NCBI GenBank assembly: GCA_965644295.1
Contig: CBFFRP010000165.1
Coordinates: forward strand, 1 to 64,000
Origin: Paraphysomonas bandaiensis
Lineage: Eukaryota > Chrysophyceae
DNA length: 64,000 nucleotides
Reading direction: 5' to 3'
Shown: positions 1-12,584 of the stretch, in pieces
How the letters are laid out: each line of letters starts with the position of its first letter
Numbering within the stretch: the stretch's first letter is position 1
Notes under the pieces: model-generated
Databases searched by the model: none
Seen by the model: only the letters and a program-made list of their open reading frames with translations
Told to the model about the DNA's origin: nothing
Position numbers and translations under genes: made by a program

Positions 1-449
1 TTCCCACCGACACAGTACGGTCGTTAATAATGCTACGGCAACACTTTGATCTAACGGGCTACATATACGGTGTGTTAATTGGGAGAAACAGAACGATTAG
101 ATGTAGCATTAGAAAAAGAATTTCTTTATGGTGTGATTCTTTCACATATTCTGTGCACAGAACTTGAAAAATCACTCTATTTTCAGGATTTTTAGATAAT
201 TTTCATGGGAATTTATGGGGTTTTATGGGTTTCTCTGTACTTTAGTTGTGTACTGTGCAGTATACATACATATATATATACATAGTTTGATGGCTGATAA
301 TGAAAGCATCTACTTGTCTATTCCAGTGCATTATAAGGCTCATTCTGACACTACTTGGGAGAGATAATCGCCTCATATCCAAGTGACAATTAACCCCTCA
401 ATACACAGTGTGCTACCATCTAATCTACCTTATTATTCATCATTAAAAC
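1..449. other. Upstream non-coding region of the eRF3 gene
   Basis: AT-rich DNA with no convincing coding exon on either strand. It presumably holds the promoter and 5' UTR of the eRF3 gene that starts at 450. A short TA-rich run near 270-290 is the only notable low-complexity stretch; I see no clear regulatory motif. Confidence 0.5.
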
Positions 450-2518
450 ATGAACCCTAATGCCAAACCATTTGTGTTTAGTCCAAATGCCGCTTCATGG
501 ACTCCCCCTTCTGCTTCTTCTGTTCCCCCACCTCCTCCAACCACAGAAGAACAAGCATCAATTCCGGATGTTTCTGGGATGTCAATTCAATCATCTGATG
601 AGGTGAAAAATAATGTAACTGAAGATCCTCCAGTTGATAGTACGGACGAACCGGACGATATTGATGAAAGTGATCCTCTTTGGATCGCTACTATTAAAAT
701 TACGAATGGAAACAAAGCAGAGGCCATGAAGCTTCTCGAGGATCCTGATGCTCTCATGCAGTATCCGGAGATTAAGCGTATTATGGAGGGTGATGCTGAG
801 GGTGATACTGAAGTGCAGGATTGGGAACAGCAAGCAACTCCTGAGGTAGAGGCTAGCACTGAGAAGACGACAACGAAGGAAGACACTAATGTCAAGAAAA
901 GCCCTGCCAAGGAGGCACAGAATGATGATGATGCGGACGCAGATGCTGATGGTAATGACGACCAGGAGGAAGTTGATAGTGACCCCAGAGATCATATGAA
1001 CCTCGTCTTCATTGGCCACGTCGATGCTGGAAAGTCCACTCTCTCGGGAAGTATTCTTTATCTGATGGGCAAGGTCGATGCCAGAACCATCGATAGATTC
1101 GAAAAGGAGGCCAAGCAGCGCAACAGAGAGTCGTGGTTTCTCGCATTTATTATGGTGCGTGTTCAAGTGGTGCAACTTGGTTGTACTGGTCTCACTTTTT
1201 CCGCAGGACACCTCTGAGGAGGAGAGGGCTAAAGGAAAGACCGTAGAGGTAACATCTATTTTGACTGTATTTGACTTGTACTGTTTAAAATCTGGTAATA
1301 GGTTGGTCGGGCGCTGTTCGAAACAGATAATCATCGCTACACGATCCTGGATGCTCCTGGCCACAAAAACTATGTACCCAACATGATTTCTGGTGCAGCA
1401 CAGGCTGATATAGGTAATTTGGCTTATTGTATGAGCATTCACATTATCGCATTGTCAATTTAGACTGCAGTTGTATTGATATATTCTTATTCTACTCTGT
1501 TATGACAGGGGTACTCGTGATATCCGCTCGTCGTGGTGAATTTGAGACTGGATTTGAAAAGGGTGGTCAGACCCGGGAGCATGCTCTGTTGGCGAAGACA
1601 CTAGGTGTGCGATTCTTAGTTGTAGTCATCAACAAGATGGACGATCCCACAGTGGGATGGGCGCAAGAGCGCTTCGAGGAGTGTGTGAGCAAATTGAAAC
1701 CTTTCCTCAAAAGCTGTGGGTATGCCATCAAGAAGGATGTACGGTTTCTTCCCATCTCTGGGTTGACGGGCGATAATATTCTAAATGAAGTTTCGGCTGA
1801 GAACTGCCCGTGGTGGCGTGAGTGCTATAGTCAAGGCACGAATAATACCTCTACCCCTACCCTCATCAGTACACTGGATGCCTTCAACATATCTGACAGG
1901 GACCCTGATGGAAAACTACGCATTCCAGTACTAGATCGATACATGGAGCGCGGTTGTGTAGTAATGGGGAAAGTGGAGTCTGGTACAGTACGTGTGGGCG
2001 ATGAGGTTGCGGTGCTACCCACGAGGAAGAAGGCAGTTGTTGAAGCCATTTATGCCAATGATATCAAGCTCAGGTTCGCCCGCCCAGGTGAAAACGTTTT
2101 GGTGAAGTTTTCACTCAATATCGAGAATGTGCAGAAGGGTTATGTACTCAGTTCAGTTGGACGAGGGCTTGGTTGCCCCGCGGTCAAGGAGTTTGTCGTA
2201 CAACTCGCCCTGGTAGATATGGTTGACCATCGGCCAATATTCAGCACTGGGTACGACTGTGTTATGCACATCCACACTGCAGAGGTGGAAGTAACATGTG
2301 TTGCACTTCTCTCAGTGACGGACAAGAAAGGTCAGGAGAGCAAAAAACGGTTCGCTTTACAGGGACAGCAGTGTGTGGCTAAACTTTCCACCCCTCTCAC
2401 CACATGTATGGAGCTCTACAGCGTAATGCCTGCCCTAGGTCGACTCACACTCAGAGACGAGGGAAAGACTATCGCCATCGGGAAAGTAATCAAGTTGCTG
2501 CGACACAAGTCCGCATAA
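450..2518 (+). CDS. Eukaryotic peptide chain release factor 3 (eRF3/GSPT1/Sup35-type GTPase)
   Basis: This translation GTPase works with eRF1 to end protein synthesis at stop codons in the cytosol. Four exons are supported: 450-1154, 1207-1248, 1302-1413 and 1509-2518, which join in frame to 622 aa. Visible motifs are GHVDAGKS (G1, about residues 188-195), DAPGHKNY (G3, about 266-273), NKMD (G4), and a C-terminal beta-barrel pair ending in [15 protein letters not shown], as in GSPT1. The stretch KGGQTREHA and a full-length second half separate it from plain EF1A, and the overall match is to eRF3 rather than HBS1. The N-terminus [10 protein letters not shown] resembles the PAM2 motif that binds poly(A)-binding protein in other eRF3s. 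It is followed by a Pro/Ser-rich and then an acidic linker. The introns are 52, 53 and 95 nt. The family call is firm; the PAM2 function is inferred. Confidence 0.93.
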
Positions 2519-2937
2519 ACTGACCCACGTGTATCAAGACGGATATGCCAAGTCAGGCATCACAGCATGCGAGCAGTCAGTGATTGGTTCGGTAGATACC
2601 TCGTAGCGTGTAAGTAGTTGCAGACATGCAATGTTAGAATCCGTTTTATCATTTCCTCGGTTCATTTTGAATCATTGTGCATTCGTTCCCAGTGCACGAA
2701 GTTTCTCATATTTATCGCAATATCATAGTGTTTGGGGCAATGTTTGCATTATTCAATTAATTACTGAATTATCCAGTCTGATTTACCTATGTGAATGGTG
2801 TCCTGTGTTTTCTATAGCAACGTACAAAAGCATATAAATGGTACTCTTCGGAATATAGACTAAAGTACCTACCGTGGGAGAACGTCATGCAGCATCTTTC
2901 TCCATTCCAAATACTATAATACCAGAAAGAGATATAT

Positions 2938-3146
2938 TATTCAACCTAGTCAAAAAGAAGTGTGAGGCATATAGCATTTAAATTTATGGCTACAGTGTGC
3001 TCCCCTGTTTGACTAGGTGAATACCCACTTCCACCTAGTCATTGTAATGTTAAAAATCCAATTATTTAATATCTAGGTTCTTACAACAATTTTGGTGTGA
3101 CTAGCAATTTCAACCAATTTGACTAGGTTGAAAAATAGATCCCATA
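2938..3146. repeat. MITE-like element, family 1 (CCTAGTC family), most complete copy
   Basis: The left end reads TTCAACCTAGTCAAA and the right end TTTGACTAGGTTGAA, an inverted terminal repeat. Internal CCTAGTCA and GTGTGACTAG blocks recur in the same order at 50038-50143. Partial relatives lie at 41560-41606 and 48838-48930. There is no coding capacity, so a non-autonomous DNA transposon is inferred. Confidence 0.55.
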
Positions 3147-3932
3147 CCAGAAAATATATTGTTGACTGGCCCTAATAATACATAATACCTACAACACGTT
3201 CAGCAGTAGCAGCTAATTAGTTATATATTATTTATATCTTTATGTTTTAAAATTATTGTTTTTAACATTGTAGTGAATACCTGGCTATTAGCAATAATAG
3301 GTGTGTAAGAGTCAGAACTAATAATATAACAAAACAATTTACCTAGCTAATGCCTAACTCTGATATTCTACTATTTTGCGCTACGAAAGCTTCTTGTGCG
3401 TCACCGCAAGCACTTTCGCTCTGTGTCCTTAAGGTGAACTAACCCGGATGCTTGACTTCAGTAGGCAGCCCAATACCACGGATACCTGTGTATTCGTCAA
3501 GGCCCAAAGACGTCTACACAAGTGACACTTTTATTAGTGTTCTTTGTATCACACAAGCGTTCGGCTCACGAGTGGGCAGTACAATATCTGCTGACTATAT
3601 ATATGAGGCTCACGCTAGTTTCCCGGAGAAATATCTCTGGTACTTATCCCCCAGAAACACCAGAACACTTTTGTTGAGGGTTGTTTCTAACAAATGCTTA
3701 GTTACGCTAGCCCAATCATTTCGACTAGTATGTGCATATGTGCATATATAGGCAGATAGGCAGTTACTTCGTCCTATCAATATATCCATGTGAAGATTCG
3801 AAGCTTCTGATACCGTAAGATGTATATAATAAATAATGACGAATTCACTGTCTCAATAATGCCTTTAGTCTTTAGACCTGTTACGGTTGCTGCCACAGTA
3901 GTGGTGGCTTCCACAATAGCAGTCAGGCTAAA

Positions 3933-4048
3933 CCTATATATTACCCTAAACTAACTATTTATTAGGACAAGAACGGGCAAAGTGTCCTTGTTGTTTACAA
4001 CGACTGCATATATCACTGGATGAGTCAGTAGGCTGCCAGTGCTGCGTC
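3933..4048 (-). pseudogene. Duplicated fragment of the topoisomerase III 3' end (CCHC zinc-knuckle tail)
   Basis: This 116-bp stretch matches 4500-4615 with only about three mismatches. The matched part of the real gene encodes the last roughly 30 residues, including the CCHC knuckle [14 protein letters not shown] and the stop codon, plus 3' flank. The copy has no upstream topoisomerase sequence, so it is a detached gene tail in direct orientation 567 bp downstream of the original. The copy ends four bases before an inverted repeat at 4052, which suggests insertion or rearrangement at that spot. Confidence 0.75.
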
Positions 4049-4051
4049 AGT

Positions 4052-4135
4052 CTTACGTAACAATTAATTGGTTTACAATTTACTGCAAATAATTGCAATT
4101 GTTGGATATCTGTCACCAATTAATTGTTACGCAAG
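4052..4135. repeat. Inverted repeat, 20-bp arms
   Basis: Arms 4052-4071 (CTTACGTAACAATTAATTGG) and 4116-4135 are near-perfect reverse complements, with one mismatch, around a 44-bp AT-rich loop. It looks like a small foldback or MITE remnant next to the duplicated topoisomerase tail. Confidence 0.55.
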
Positions 4136-4521
4136 CCTGATAGCAGTATGTAATATGTACTAACCTCTTGTTGAGAACATTTTATACATTATATGTTGAA
4201 GTATATGAAATATGGACTGGACTACTGTCAGTTTGAATCTCTATTACTCAATAACTAGTATTCGTTCCACGAGAAGTGCATAACCATCATTCAACTGCGA
4301 CATATAACACTCGTTATCGAAACTAGTATGTTACAAAACGCATAATAAGTTATCGTTTTTAACACACTACATCTGGTAAATAATGAAACATTGGAGTTGC
4401 ACACAAATATAGATATAACGTATATACAAACAAAGAATGTTACAGTGAACAAATCCGTGACTTCGTGCGACAAGTACAGCAACCATTACATACATTATAC
4501 CTATATATTACCCTAAACTAA

Positions 4522-7500
4522 CTATTTATTAGGACAAGAACGGGCAAAGTGTCCTTGTTGTTTACAACGACTGCATATAACACTGGATGAGTCAGTAGGT
4601 TGCCAGTGCTGCATCTTGCCACCTCGACCTCCTCTGCCCGCCCCGGATGATGACGATCTGGGAGCACTAATGCTCTGTCCGCCATCTATCCATTCAAAAA
4701 AGCCACACTGCTCATTTCTGGACAGTCATATATCAAGAACAGCATGAATTGTGTCATACAGAGTAGGGCGACACCGCGTATTACCTGGGCTTGGTGCAAG
4801 TGTAAAAGTACTTCCCGAAGTTGTTCCCTTCTTTCATCACGCGTCTCTCCACGGCGGGAATGCCACATTTACAGCTCGGTCCCGCCCCAAATGGAGGTGG
4901 ATGGTTTTGGCCTCGAGATGCGTCACCTCTACCGCCGCCACGTCCTCCTCTGGCTCCGCGAGAAGGCCTCTGATCGACCCCAGCAGCGGCTGCTGCATAA
5001 TTACTTCCTATCTCTTCCCGGGAACCTACACCAACTTCATTGGATTCTGGGAATCTTCTATCGCCACCACCGGTATTCGCATAGACTCTCCCATTGCCTG
5101 TGCTCGGTTGGCTTCGGTAGCCTCCAGATCGTCCAGTGTGTTGTTGTTGAGCCCCTCGAGGGCATCTCATGGGATCCTGATGTAAATGCGGCCAGAGATC
5201 TGAGCAGCACGGACAAGCAATGGATTCGGGTTCGCAACTCCCTGGAGGTACCATAGAGATATTAACAGTGATTCGAAGACGCCGCACAGGGCCTTTATCT
5301 CCAGACACAGCAGAGCAGCGCGGACACGTGTCGTCCGGCGACACCGTGGCTGCATACCATATCGCTTATGTCCTTCGTCGAAAGCTATTCATATATCATT
5401 ACCTTTGCGCACCGCCTTTGGAAGCCACCACGTAGCCTTGCATGTAGGGTACTTCGAACAGCCACAGCAGATGGAGTTGTTTTTTTCATTCCTTCTCAGC
5501 TTCAGTTCCCCGTTGCAGTGTTGCTCATAACACGGCCCGACAACAACGTCACCATCCTTCTTCCCTGCCAACTCGCAGTCAGGATGTGCACACATAAAAC
5601 AGCGGAATTCAGAGGAGCTCTCAGTCGAATATGGTGGGCCCGGCGGATCACTGAAACGCAGCACATCAGATACACCATAACAGCATTATAGGTCGTACCT
5701 AAAGCACTTCGGGCACAACGTGTGGTCCCTACCACTTTCACGGTTCCGCACTGAGAGGACCTGAAACAATCAGGGTATTAGTCATAACTTCCTGCACCAT
5801 CATTGAAGTAAACCTGGAAATTACATATAGGACAAAACCGTGGACCTCTCGACAAGTCCCCCCTATTGGCTACTGAGAAGTATAGATAGGATAGAATTGC
5901 ACACATATACGCACTTTCTAGGCATAGTGTAGGACTGCTGACATGTTGCGCAAAATAAAAACCTCGTCGCATTGCCCCCACCTCCACTATTGTTACTCAT
6001 ATTTCCTCCACGTTGTTCCCTGAGGTCCATTTCCTGGTGGCACACTCCACAAGTTGACAGACCATGCTGAAGGATACTGTACATTGCCGGGGGACCCTAC
6101 TAGCTATTACAGCATGGCGACTATGTTGACAAGTATGTCTAGTACCTGTCCCAATCCCCTGAAGTACTTCGCCATCGCTGAGTCTAGTTTATGAGCTTCA
6201 CGGGAGCATGTCATGAAACATGTCTAACCAAATGACACTCAACAAGGGACAATATACTGTAGTAGACTTACCTTCATCTGGTCAAGACAATTCTTGATCA
6301 TGTCATCTTTGTTGAGTTGGCCTCTGATGTACATATACTAAGATGGTCTATCATTATGTGAAACTCAAAGAGCCTACCGAGTAATCATTTGACAATCGTG
6401 CTCCATAGATGCCCGTAGAAAAGGTTTATTGAGCTGATATCCCATGTCATTATATCCCTCCACCAGACCAATACCTGCACTACATCAATAGAATGAAATA
6501 TTCACATGACCACAATACCTCGCTCCGTTGGAGCAAATCGCTGTTGATGATCTTTGAATGCATAATTTCTGTCCTAAACAACAGTTGGATTACAACACAT
6601 ATCTACAGATACATGCATACGCCCACCTGAATAGTGGTAATGTGTTGCGCAATGGTAGCATCTGTTCCGATGCCGTGCCTGTCCATCTGAATACATGTCA
6701 CACTTTGTCGCCGTCGCTTACAGTGCCATACCTCAGCAATCAAATCGCTTTCGCTCAACAGCTGTGGCGGGGTAGTATGTCCTTCAGTCAGTTCTAACCT
6801 AGTTGGTGTGAATGTGTCTCCAATCTGAAGAGGTGCCACCTAGTGTGTCACCCGTTTCTATTAGAACACCGCTATTGAGGATTATGCCATGTCCTTGCCT
6901 TGTTCCCAACCCACTTCTCCCAGGGTTGGTAAACATCTAGCCAGTTTCGCTCCAGTACCATAAGCCCTGTAGCCTGAAAGCCTTCTCCTTCTTCAAATGG
7001 AAGTCGGGCGCGTATCGTTGTTTGACTGCCACGGGCATCCTAATGTCATTTTTATAATACACAGGTCATAATAATATATATGCAAACCTGAGAACAGCAC
7101 GCAATAAAGTGCCTTGTTATTAGCTCATACAATTTCCGTTCAGTATCGTCGCCAAGCATATCAGGCGCAATGCTGCGCCCCAATGCGTACATTAGAAATA
7201 TAATCAGGTGTCACATTGTCATACCACTTAGTAGGATGTATTGGTGGATGTGCCTGGTCATCATGTCCGCCATTTCTGCCAAACGTGTTACAACTCACAA
7301 TGGCACAATATCGGATATATCTAGCACCTACCCTGGCCACTGAAAACGGTTGTTATCCAACAACGTGGAGACATAACCGCCCCATAAAGGGTGTTGTCGT
7401 TGGTCTTCTATCAACGGCTGCAGCTCAAACCCTATCACCAGCATAAACTAAAGTTAACATAAAACACACCCACACAACAAACTGAGAACCTTGTGGGAAG

Positions 7501-9120
7501 ACGTCGGTTTCTGTTCTCGGGTACGATAAAATTCCACGCTGGTAAAGTGCTTCTGCTACCTAGTCAGAAATGACAGCGATACGTAAATCCGCGACCGTGG
7601 TAACATTTTCAGAACCTTCATAGTGTCATCCGAACTCATGTTCAGGAATCGAGACGCGCGCTTCTGGAGTTCTATGGTGTTGAGGGGGACAGGCCGGCGC
7701 TTAGTAGTAGGCCTGCTCACAAATATATATCAAATTCAAGCTAAAGAATTTCATGTGAAACTAAAGTATACGGCAACTTGATCATTTCGCCACCTGGATT
7801 TGTTATCTATTACCCTAGCGACCCTCCCCTCAACACAGAGCTCGTACAGAACTATACACGCTAGTTTGTCATACAACCGCCCCCTGTCCCAACTTCACTC
7901 AAGTTAGCTCATACAAACAAATTGCAGTGTCGAGAAGAGCCAATACCTAAATCGAGTAACTAGAACACCAGACCGCTCGTCGGGGTCGTTGGTCTCCAAC
8001 TCACATGATATAGACCAAAAGTCCTCTGTGATTTCGTACACTTCAAAAAAGGCAAGCAGTTGTAGGCGAGTGTTACCTGGCTTAAACCTTTGTATCTTAA
8101 GGTATCTCTCCACAACAAACCCCAAAGTGGGAAACTGGCATGGCCCATAGCTGAGTACTAGACACATCGGCGTCTTGTTATACTAGCAAAACAGCTGCAA
8201 AATACTCACATGATCCATTTAAATCTTCAAACTTGGCCTGCAAGCGCAAAGTCTGAAATCGAGTAAAGACAGCACCAAGCCGCAGGTCGATCTCTCGTCT
8301 GGCTTCAACTTCATGGGAAATGAATGAGGTACTTCACTATGGTAACATAATCGTACAACAAGGCTATATATAATTCTATGGACTCGCGTATTATACATAT
8401 ACTCAAATCTGCAAAACGTACCGGCAGCGCTCATGTTTGCGTTGGGGCGGTCGGGATGTTCCATGGTTCTCATTATATCTCTAACGTTATTCATCACACG
8501 ACCATATATACAGATTTCACCCATACCGTGGGATGAGGGCGGAGAACTTAGCTCGCAACACATTTATACGAGGGTTTACAGCAGTACACACTTCCATAAC
8601 CTACAGTTCTAGTTAATGTAGAAGCAACCTACAAAAATCTTGACCTGATAAGCAATATTTTCTCCTTCGGTATCGCAATCAAGCCATAGCATAAGGGTAT
8701 CGCACCACCTAGCCTCCTTAAAAACCAAAACCAATTATATTATATCATACATATATACAACTAACCTCCTGTAGAGTCCTTTTAATTGGTTGCATATCCG
8801 CTTTGATTTCTCTCTTAATAGGAGCAGTAAAGAGATCCTCTGGACGACATGAGTGCCAGGCCTTAAAGCTCTCGTCAAACTCTAGTTCTATTAAGTGTCC
8901 TCTGACTGATGTAATGCGCATAGAAGCATCTCTTCCACTCACACGACATGTATCTACTTCAAATACAGGACTTGTAGGAGAGTATCCATTCCTCTGAACT
9001 CATTCAATGAAAGTGTTTACTGTAATATAAAGAACTCACTCGACGGGCTCTTCCAGCGCCTATTATATGAGCTAATTCACGTGCAACGGATGGTTTCTCA
9101 GCTACTGAAAGTACTCGCAT
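4522..9120 (-). CDS. TOP3A: DNA topoisomerase III-alpha (type IA) with C4, GRF and CCHC zinc fingers
   Basis: This type IA topoisomerase would act with a RecQ helicase and RMI1 to dissolve recombination intermediates in the nucleus. The start at 9120 gives [20 protein letters not shown], the Toprim start. Early exons are supported at 9040-9120, 8766-8993, 8645-8716, 8527-8600, 8422-8480 and 8210-8308, with phases that agree; more than 15 further small exons follow. Conserved blocks in order are the Toprim motif, [16 protein letters not shown], the catalytic-tyrosine block [14 protein letters not shown] (near 7530), [28 protein letters not shown] and [13 protein letters not shown]. The tail has C4 topoisomerase zinc fingers, a GRF finger (CKCGIPAV...[10 protein letters not shown]) and a final CCHC knuckle. 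Oddities: the Toprim reads DCDTEGENI where the family has DREGEN or DKEGEN, and a 36-nt intron is likely near 8040-8075. Exon joints in the middle are tentative. Confidence 0.9.
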
Positions 9121-9874
9121 TGATTTGAATATACAGTTATATGCATGGGATGATGAGTGTCTTAATAATAGTGAGAAGGTTCAGTTCACATACATATACA
9201 CAGAAATATATTCAAATTTTAAGAAAGTTTGTAAAATACAACATTTTATGGTATAAATATTAGGGATTTTTTGGAGTTTGGGATATCTGATTTGTGGTGT
9301 ATTGGGAGGTTTGTATGGAGAGTAGAGGTGCAAAAACCGCAGAGATTATAAAATAGGGGGTTTTATAGTGTTAAGTTCGTAATGTACACTACATTTCGTT
9401 GGTTGTGGACATAATGGTTTAAGGTGAGGGAAGAGGGTATCTCGGATCTGATATGTGTTACTTATGATCATGCATCGTGTAGCTCTACTGAATGTCATGT
9501 TGCTACATGTTGTATGAGCTTGTGAACTGCAAGCAGTAATATCAGAAATTTTATCGAAATTTCTGTATGAAAATCACCACTCCAAAATCCAAAAAAAATG
9601 ATCCACTTGTACATCCGTACATCTTGAAGAACCTCAGCGTATCTTGAATGGACACTATTTTCAGTTTATATGTCAATGATTACATACGGTGGTTACATTT
9701 TATTTAGCTGTTAAGTATGTACATGTATGTATGCATATATATATCAGCACTGGCATATACTCATAGAGTGAGAGAGGCATCCAATACTTGATACTATTAG
9801 CAAGTTACAAGCAGTTAATCTATTTCTTGCATTCACTCTAGTGGTCATACCGTTAGTAGTAATATATAAATAGT
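9121..9874. other. Divergent intergenic region, TOP3A (-) / CFAP299 (+)
   Basis: About 750 bp between two divergent starts, AT-rich, with no exon-like open frame. It must hold both promoters. No clear shared motif was recognised. Confidence 0.45.
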
Positions 9875-10817
9875 ATGTCGCGAGCTAATCCGAAAGGCGG
9901 GAGAGGTGCAGTAGAAGATGGGTGCGATTAAGTGTATTATATGTCGTATACTTGCTAACTATATGCTACTATATACAGGTCTGCAGCAAATTTGGATGTG
10001 GTTGAACAATTTGATACATATGAAGACTATCTTGATTCTCAGCTTACTGAGACTGATATGAATTATCTCGAAGATGAAGAGATGGCTCGGCAGTTAGTGG
10101 AGCTCGGATATAGAGGACTCGGTGATACAATTCGTAGGGAAGATTTTGAGGCTCGTAAACGCTTACTTCATGAGAAGACAAACCAGAAGCATGCCCAACC
10201 GAAGCAACTGGCCAGCGCGGATAAGGACTTGTCTAAGTTTCCATTTTTAGAGGTGCCTAACACGCTAATCATTGATTAATATATTCCTGACCACACTTTT
10301 AACACGCAGGCATTGGCCAATCGAGAAGAATTAGTGCGAACTGGAAAAATGACAACAATTATATTTATTCGTGACAAGAACAATAATGACCAGGAGATAT
10401 CTGGATATATTGATTTTGCTCAGCGTCTACGTACAGAAGATTTCAGGCCTTATTTTGATAGAAGGTTCTAACAGGCAATTGCCTAAAATATATATAATAT
10501 TTTCTTGCAGAAAGCGTCTTTTACCGAAGCCGACAGATTTGAGCTATTACAATTGGGAGACGCAGTTGTCAACGTCGAACTCTTCCCCGTATTATCAAGT
10601 AATTGGTCATATACGTATACGATAAAATTATCATGTTTTGTTGTAGGTCATTGCAGACAGTGTTCAGGGAATATTATTCAAAAATAAACGCGATCGCAAG
10701 CTTATCAATGTCAACCCGGAAGCTGCACCAGGAGATAACACAACCCGCACTGAACTGGAAACACCAGAATATATTCAGGTTGTTCTATATGATCACACTA
10801 CTCGAAGAAGGCTTTAA
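9875..10817 (+). CDS. CFAP299: Cilia- and flagella-associated protein 299 (CFAP299, DUF4464)
   Basis: Five exons (9875-9921, 9979-10252, 10310-10464, 10511-10598, 10647-10817) join to 244 aa, close to the 233-aa human protein. The conserved CFAP299 blocks are all present: [23 protein letters not shown], then [50 protein letters not shown], and a C-terminal [21 protein letters not shown]. The family is restricted to ciliated or flagellated organisms, so the cell probably builds a motile axoneme. Molecular role is not well defined in the family. The introns are 57, 57, 46 and 48 nt. The N-terminal basic Gly-rich stretch is specific to this protein. Confidence 0.93.
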
Positions 10818-11279
10818 AACCACGATTGTTGTAATTATGCTGTTAAAAATAGTACGAAATGTTGAGTTATACATCTAGTAGTAAGTGCTTCGGAGTGAGT
10901 CTGTCTAATTAGTTCTTTGTGCGTCGAGTTACTTAGTGAAATTCTACCGCTCGCGGTTTAGGGAGTTATTCTCGAGAGCTGAATAAGAATATATAGTTTT
11001 TTGTGTCGTAAAAACTATTATTGTCACAGTGAGTATATATAGTTAAGATTTTATGCTTCAAATGAATAAAAGATAGCATAGTAGTAGAAGCTAAGGGAGA
11101 ATTCACACTGCCATATCTAAAATAGATTCACACTGAGGAAGCTGGTAAATCGGTGGTTTTGGGGGCAAGAAATGTCACCATAACATATTGTACATTGTAC
11201 ACAGCTGTAGAAGAACGAAAAAGATGAAAATGACCACGACCACAGACTGAAGAGTCATCTATCTCCACAGCCCAGTGAA
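10818..11279. other. Non-coding, 3' side of CFAP299
   Basis: AT-rich sequence between two convergent loci. No coding exon, RNA gene or repeat family was recognised. Confidence 0.4.
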
Positions 11280-11283
11280 GTGC

Positions 11284-12112
11284 TTATCCCTTGATATTTG
11301 ATATAACCCTGTCGCAGTTCACTTCCTGTGAAAGCAACAACTGAGTAACAAACTGAAGCAGATAATTAGTATACTTGTCGGTTAACATCATGCACAATAT
11401 CCTGAACATGGGCAGCAACAGAGAATGGCCACGAAAGAATTTTTCACATTTTCTCTTAGTCCACACTTGCATACGTAATACGTGCAGATAAGATTTGGGC
11501 AATAGTTTAATGTTTAGTACACCTGTCGGTAAAGAGGGTCCGTCCAATAAAGAGTGCTGATGTTCAGGAAGGCCTAAAGATGCACCTATCAATACCAATA
11601 CCGAAAACTGAATGTATGGGAAATATGACCCGATGCCTCCACAATACAAGCTGGCTCTGCACATGATACAAAATATTAGTGCACATGGTACCATATGAAA
11701 TATTAGTGCAGCTTAAAAGCATATACTCATGGTCTAAAATTCGTAGCTTCGACACATTGACGAACACACTCTGACATTCCCTAAAAGCTTCACATAGTTT
11801 AGAAAGTTGCCTTTTTTGCTACATCTAAAGAAGAATTCCTGAGTTTTCGAAGCACAAATTCGAGAGCCGCCTTCAAGGAATCATTATATATCAGAGTTGA
11901 AGAAAAATGGAGCGTCTCAAAATTAACGCGGATGCCGGATTCTTCCGCGTCTATCCCTCATGTTATTCACTCCACCGACCCACTCTTCGAGCAACCCAAT
12001 CACGGCTTCTAGATCCAACACAATCTAATTAACACGTTCCGGTACAGCACTGTCATCCTTCACGATATCTTGCAATAGTTCATCTCGAAGTCCTTCAGTA
12101 TTTGAACTGTCC
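11284..12112 (-). CDS. Unresolved minus-strand locus: short-intron gene or decayed gene, weakly dynactin p22-like
   Basis: A start at 12112 opens with MDSSNTEGLRDELLQDI. Removing a plausible 39-nt GT-AG intron continues in frame to VLDLEAVIGLLEEWVGG. Further protein-like blocks occur in shifting frames: SLKAALEFVLRKL, LSKLCEAFRECQSVFVNVSK, LRILDHEYMLL, and a last open stretch ending near 11284. The order of helical blocks, with a WV-G motif early and a SKL-containing block later, recalls the dynactin subunit 3 (p22/p24) family, but this is a weak visual resemblance. I could not build one complete splice model. Either there are several very short introns or it is a pseudogene. Confidence 0.3.
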
Positions 12113-12584
12113 ATGCGATTTTATATTCCTTTAACTGGCGGGTTTAACTTCAGTGTACATTAGTCGAATTTGTAGAGTCACTATGTAAAAGGATTTAATG
12201 GCGTTGATATATATATATATTATTAGGCGTGCAAGATCAAGATAAACAGCAGTGTAGAGCATCATGTAATATGATAATATGTACTATGGATATCAACATG
12301 ATATGATTGGAGCAACTGCAGTGGTCTATAGCATAGAACACATTTAACACAACAAAAAAATATGTCCCATTATATTGTTACCTGGAATACAGTGTTGACT
12401 ACCCCTGGTATACCGCTGGCTAATTTTTGCCTTAAATTTTCATGCAGTATTTTTCGTATGAGGTCTCTGTACGGTCCATGTCTATATGTACAGCAGGATG
12501 TATATGTACGTACATATAGCAGTACGCATAGCATGTAGAGGGTGTCTATATACGTACAGCAGGTTGTCCATATACTCTGCATGT

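Larger units (their letters stand above)
2519..4521. other. Non-coding interval between eRF3 and topoisomerase III (3' ends converge)
   Basis: No exon with family resemblance is seen. The interval contains a MITE-like element (about 2938-3146), a 116-bp duplicate of the 3' end of the neighbouring topoisomerase gene (3933-4048), and a 20-bp inverted repeat (4052-4071 / 4116-4135). Short open frames at 2631, 3452 and 4291 look like chance. Confidence 0.5.

Noticed and set aside
8036-8080. Reading the topoisomerase III exon straight through ([11 protein letters not shown]) instead of splicing 36 nt
   Set aside because: The 36 nt keep frame, so both are possible, but removal gives the spacing [13 protein letters not shown] that fits the family better; kept as likely intron, not certain.
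9992-10279. Start of CFAP299 at an internal position (ATG 9992-9994)
   Set aside because: The small first exon at 9875-9921 gives an in-phase Met and a normal GT-AG intron; the internal Met is part of no conserved start.
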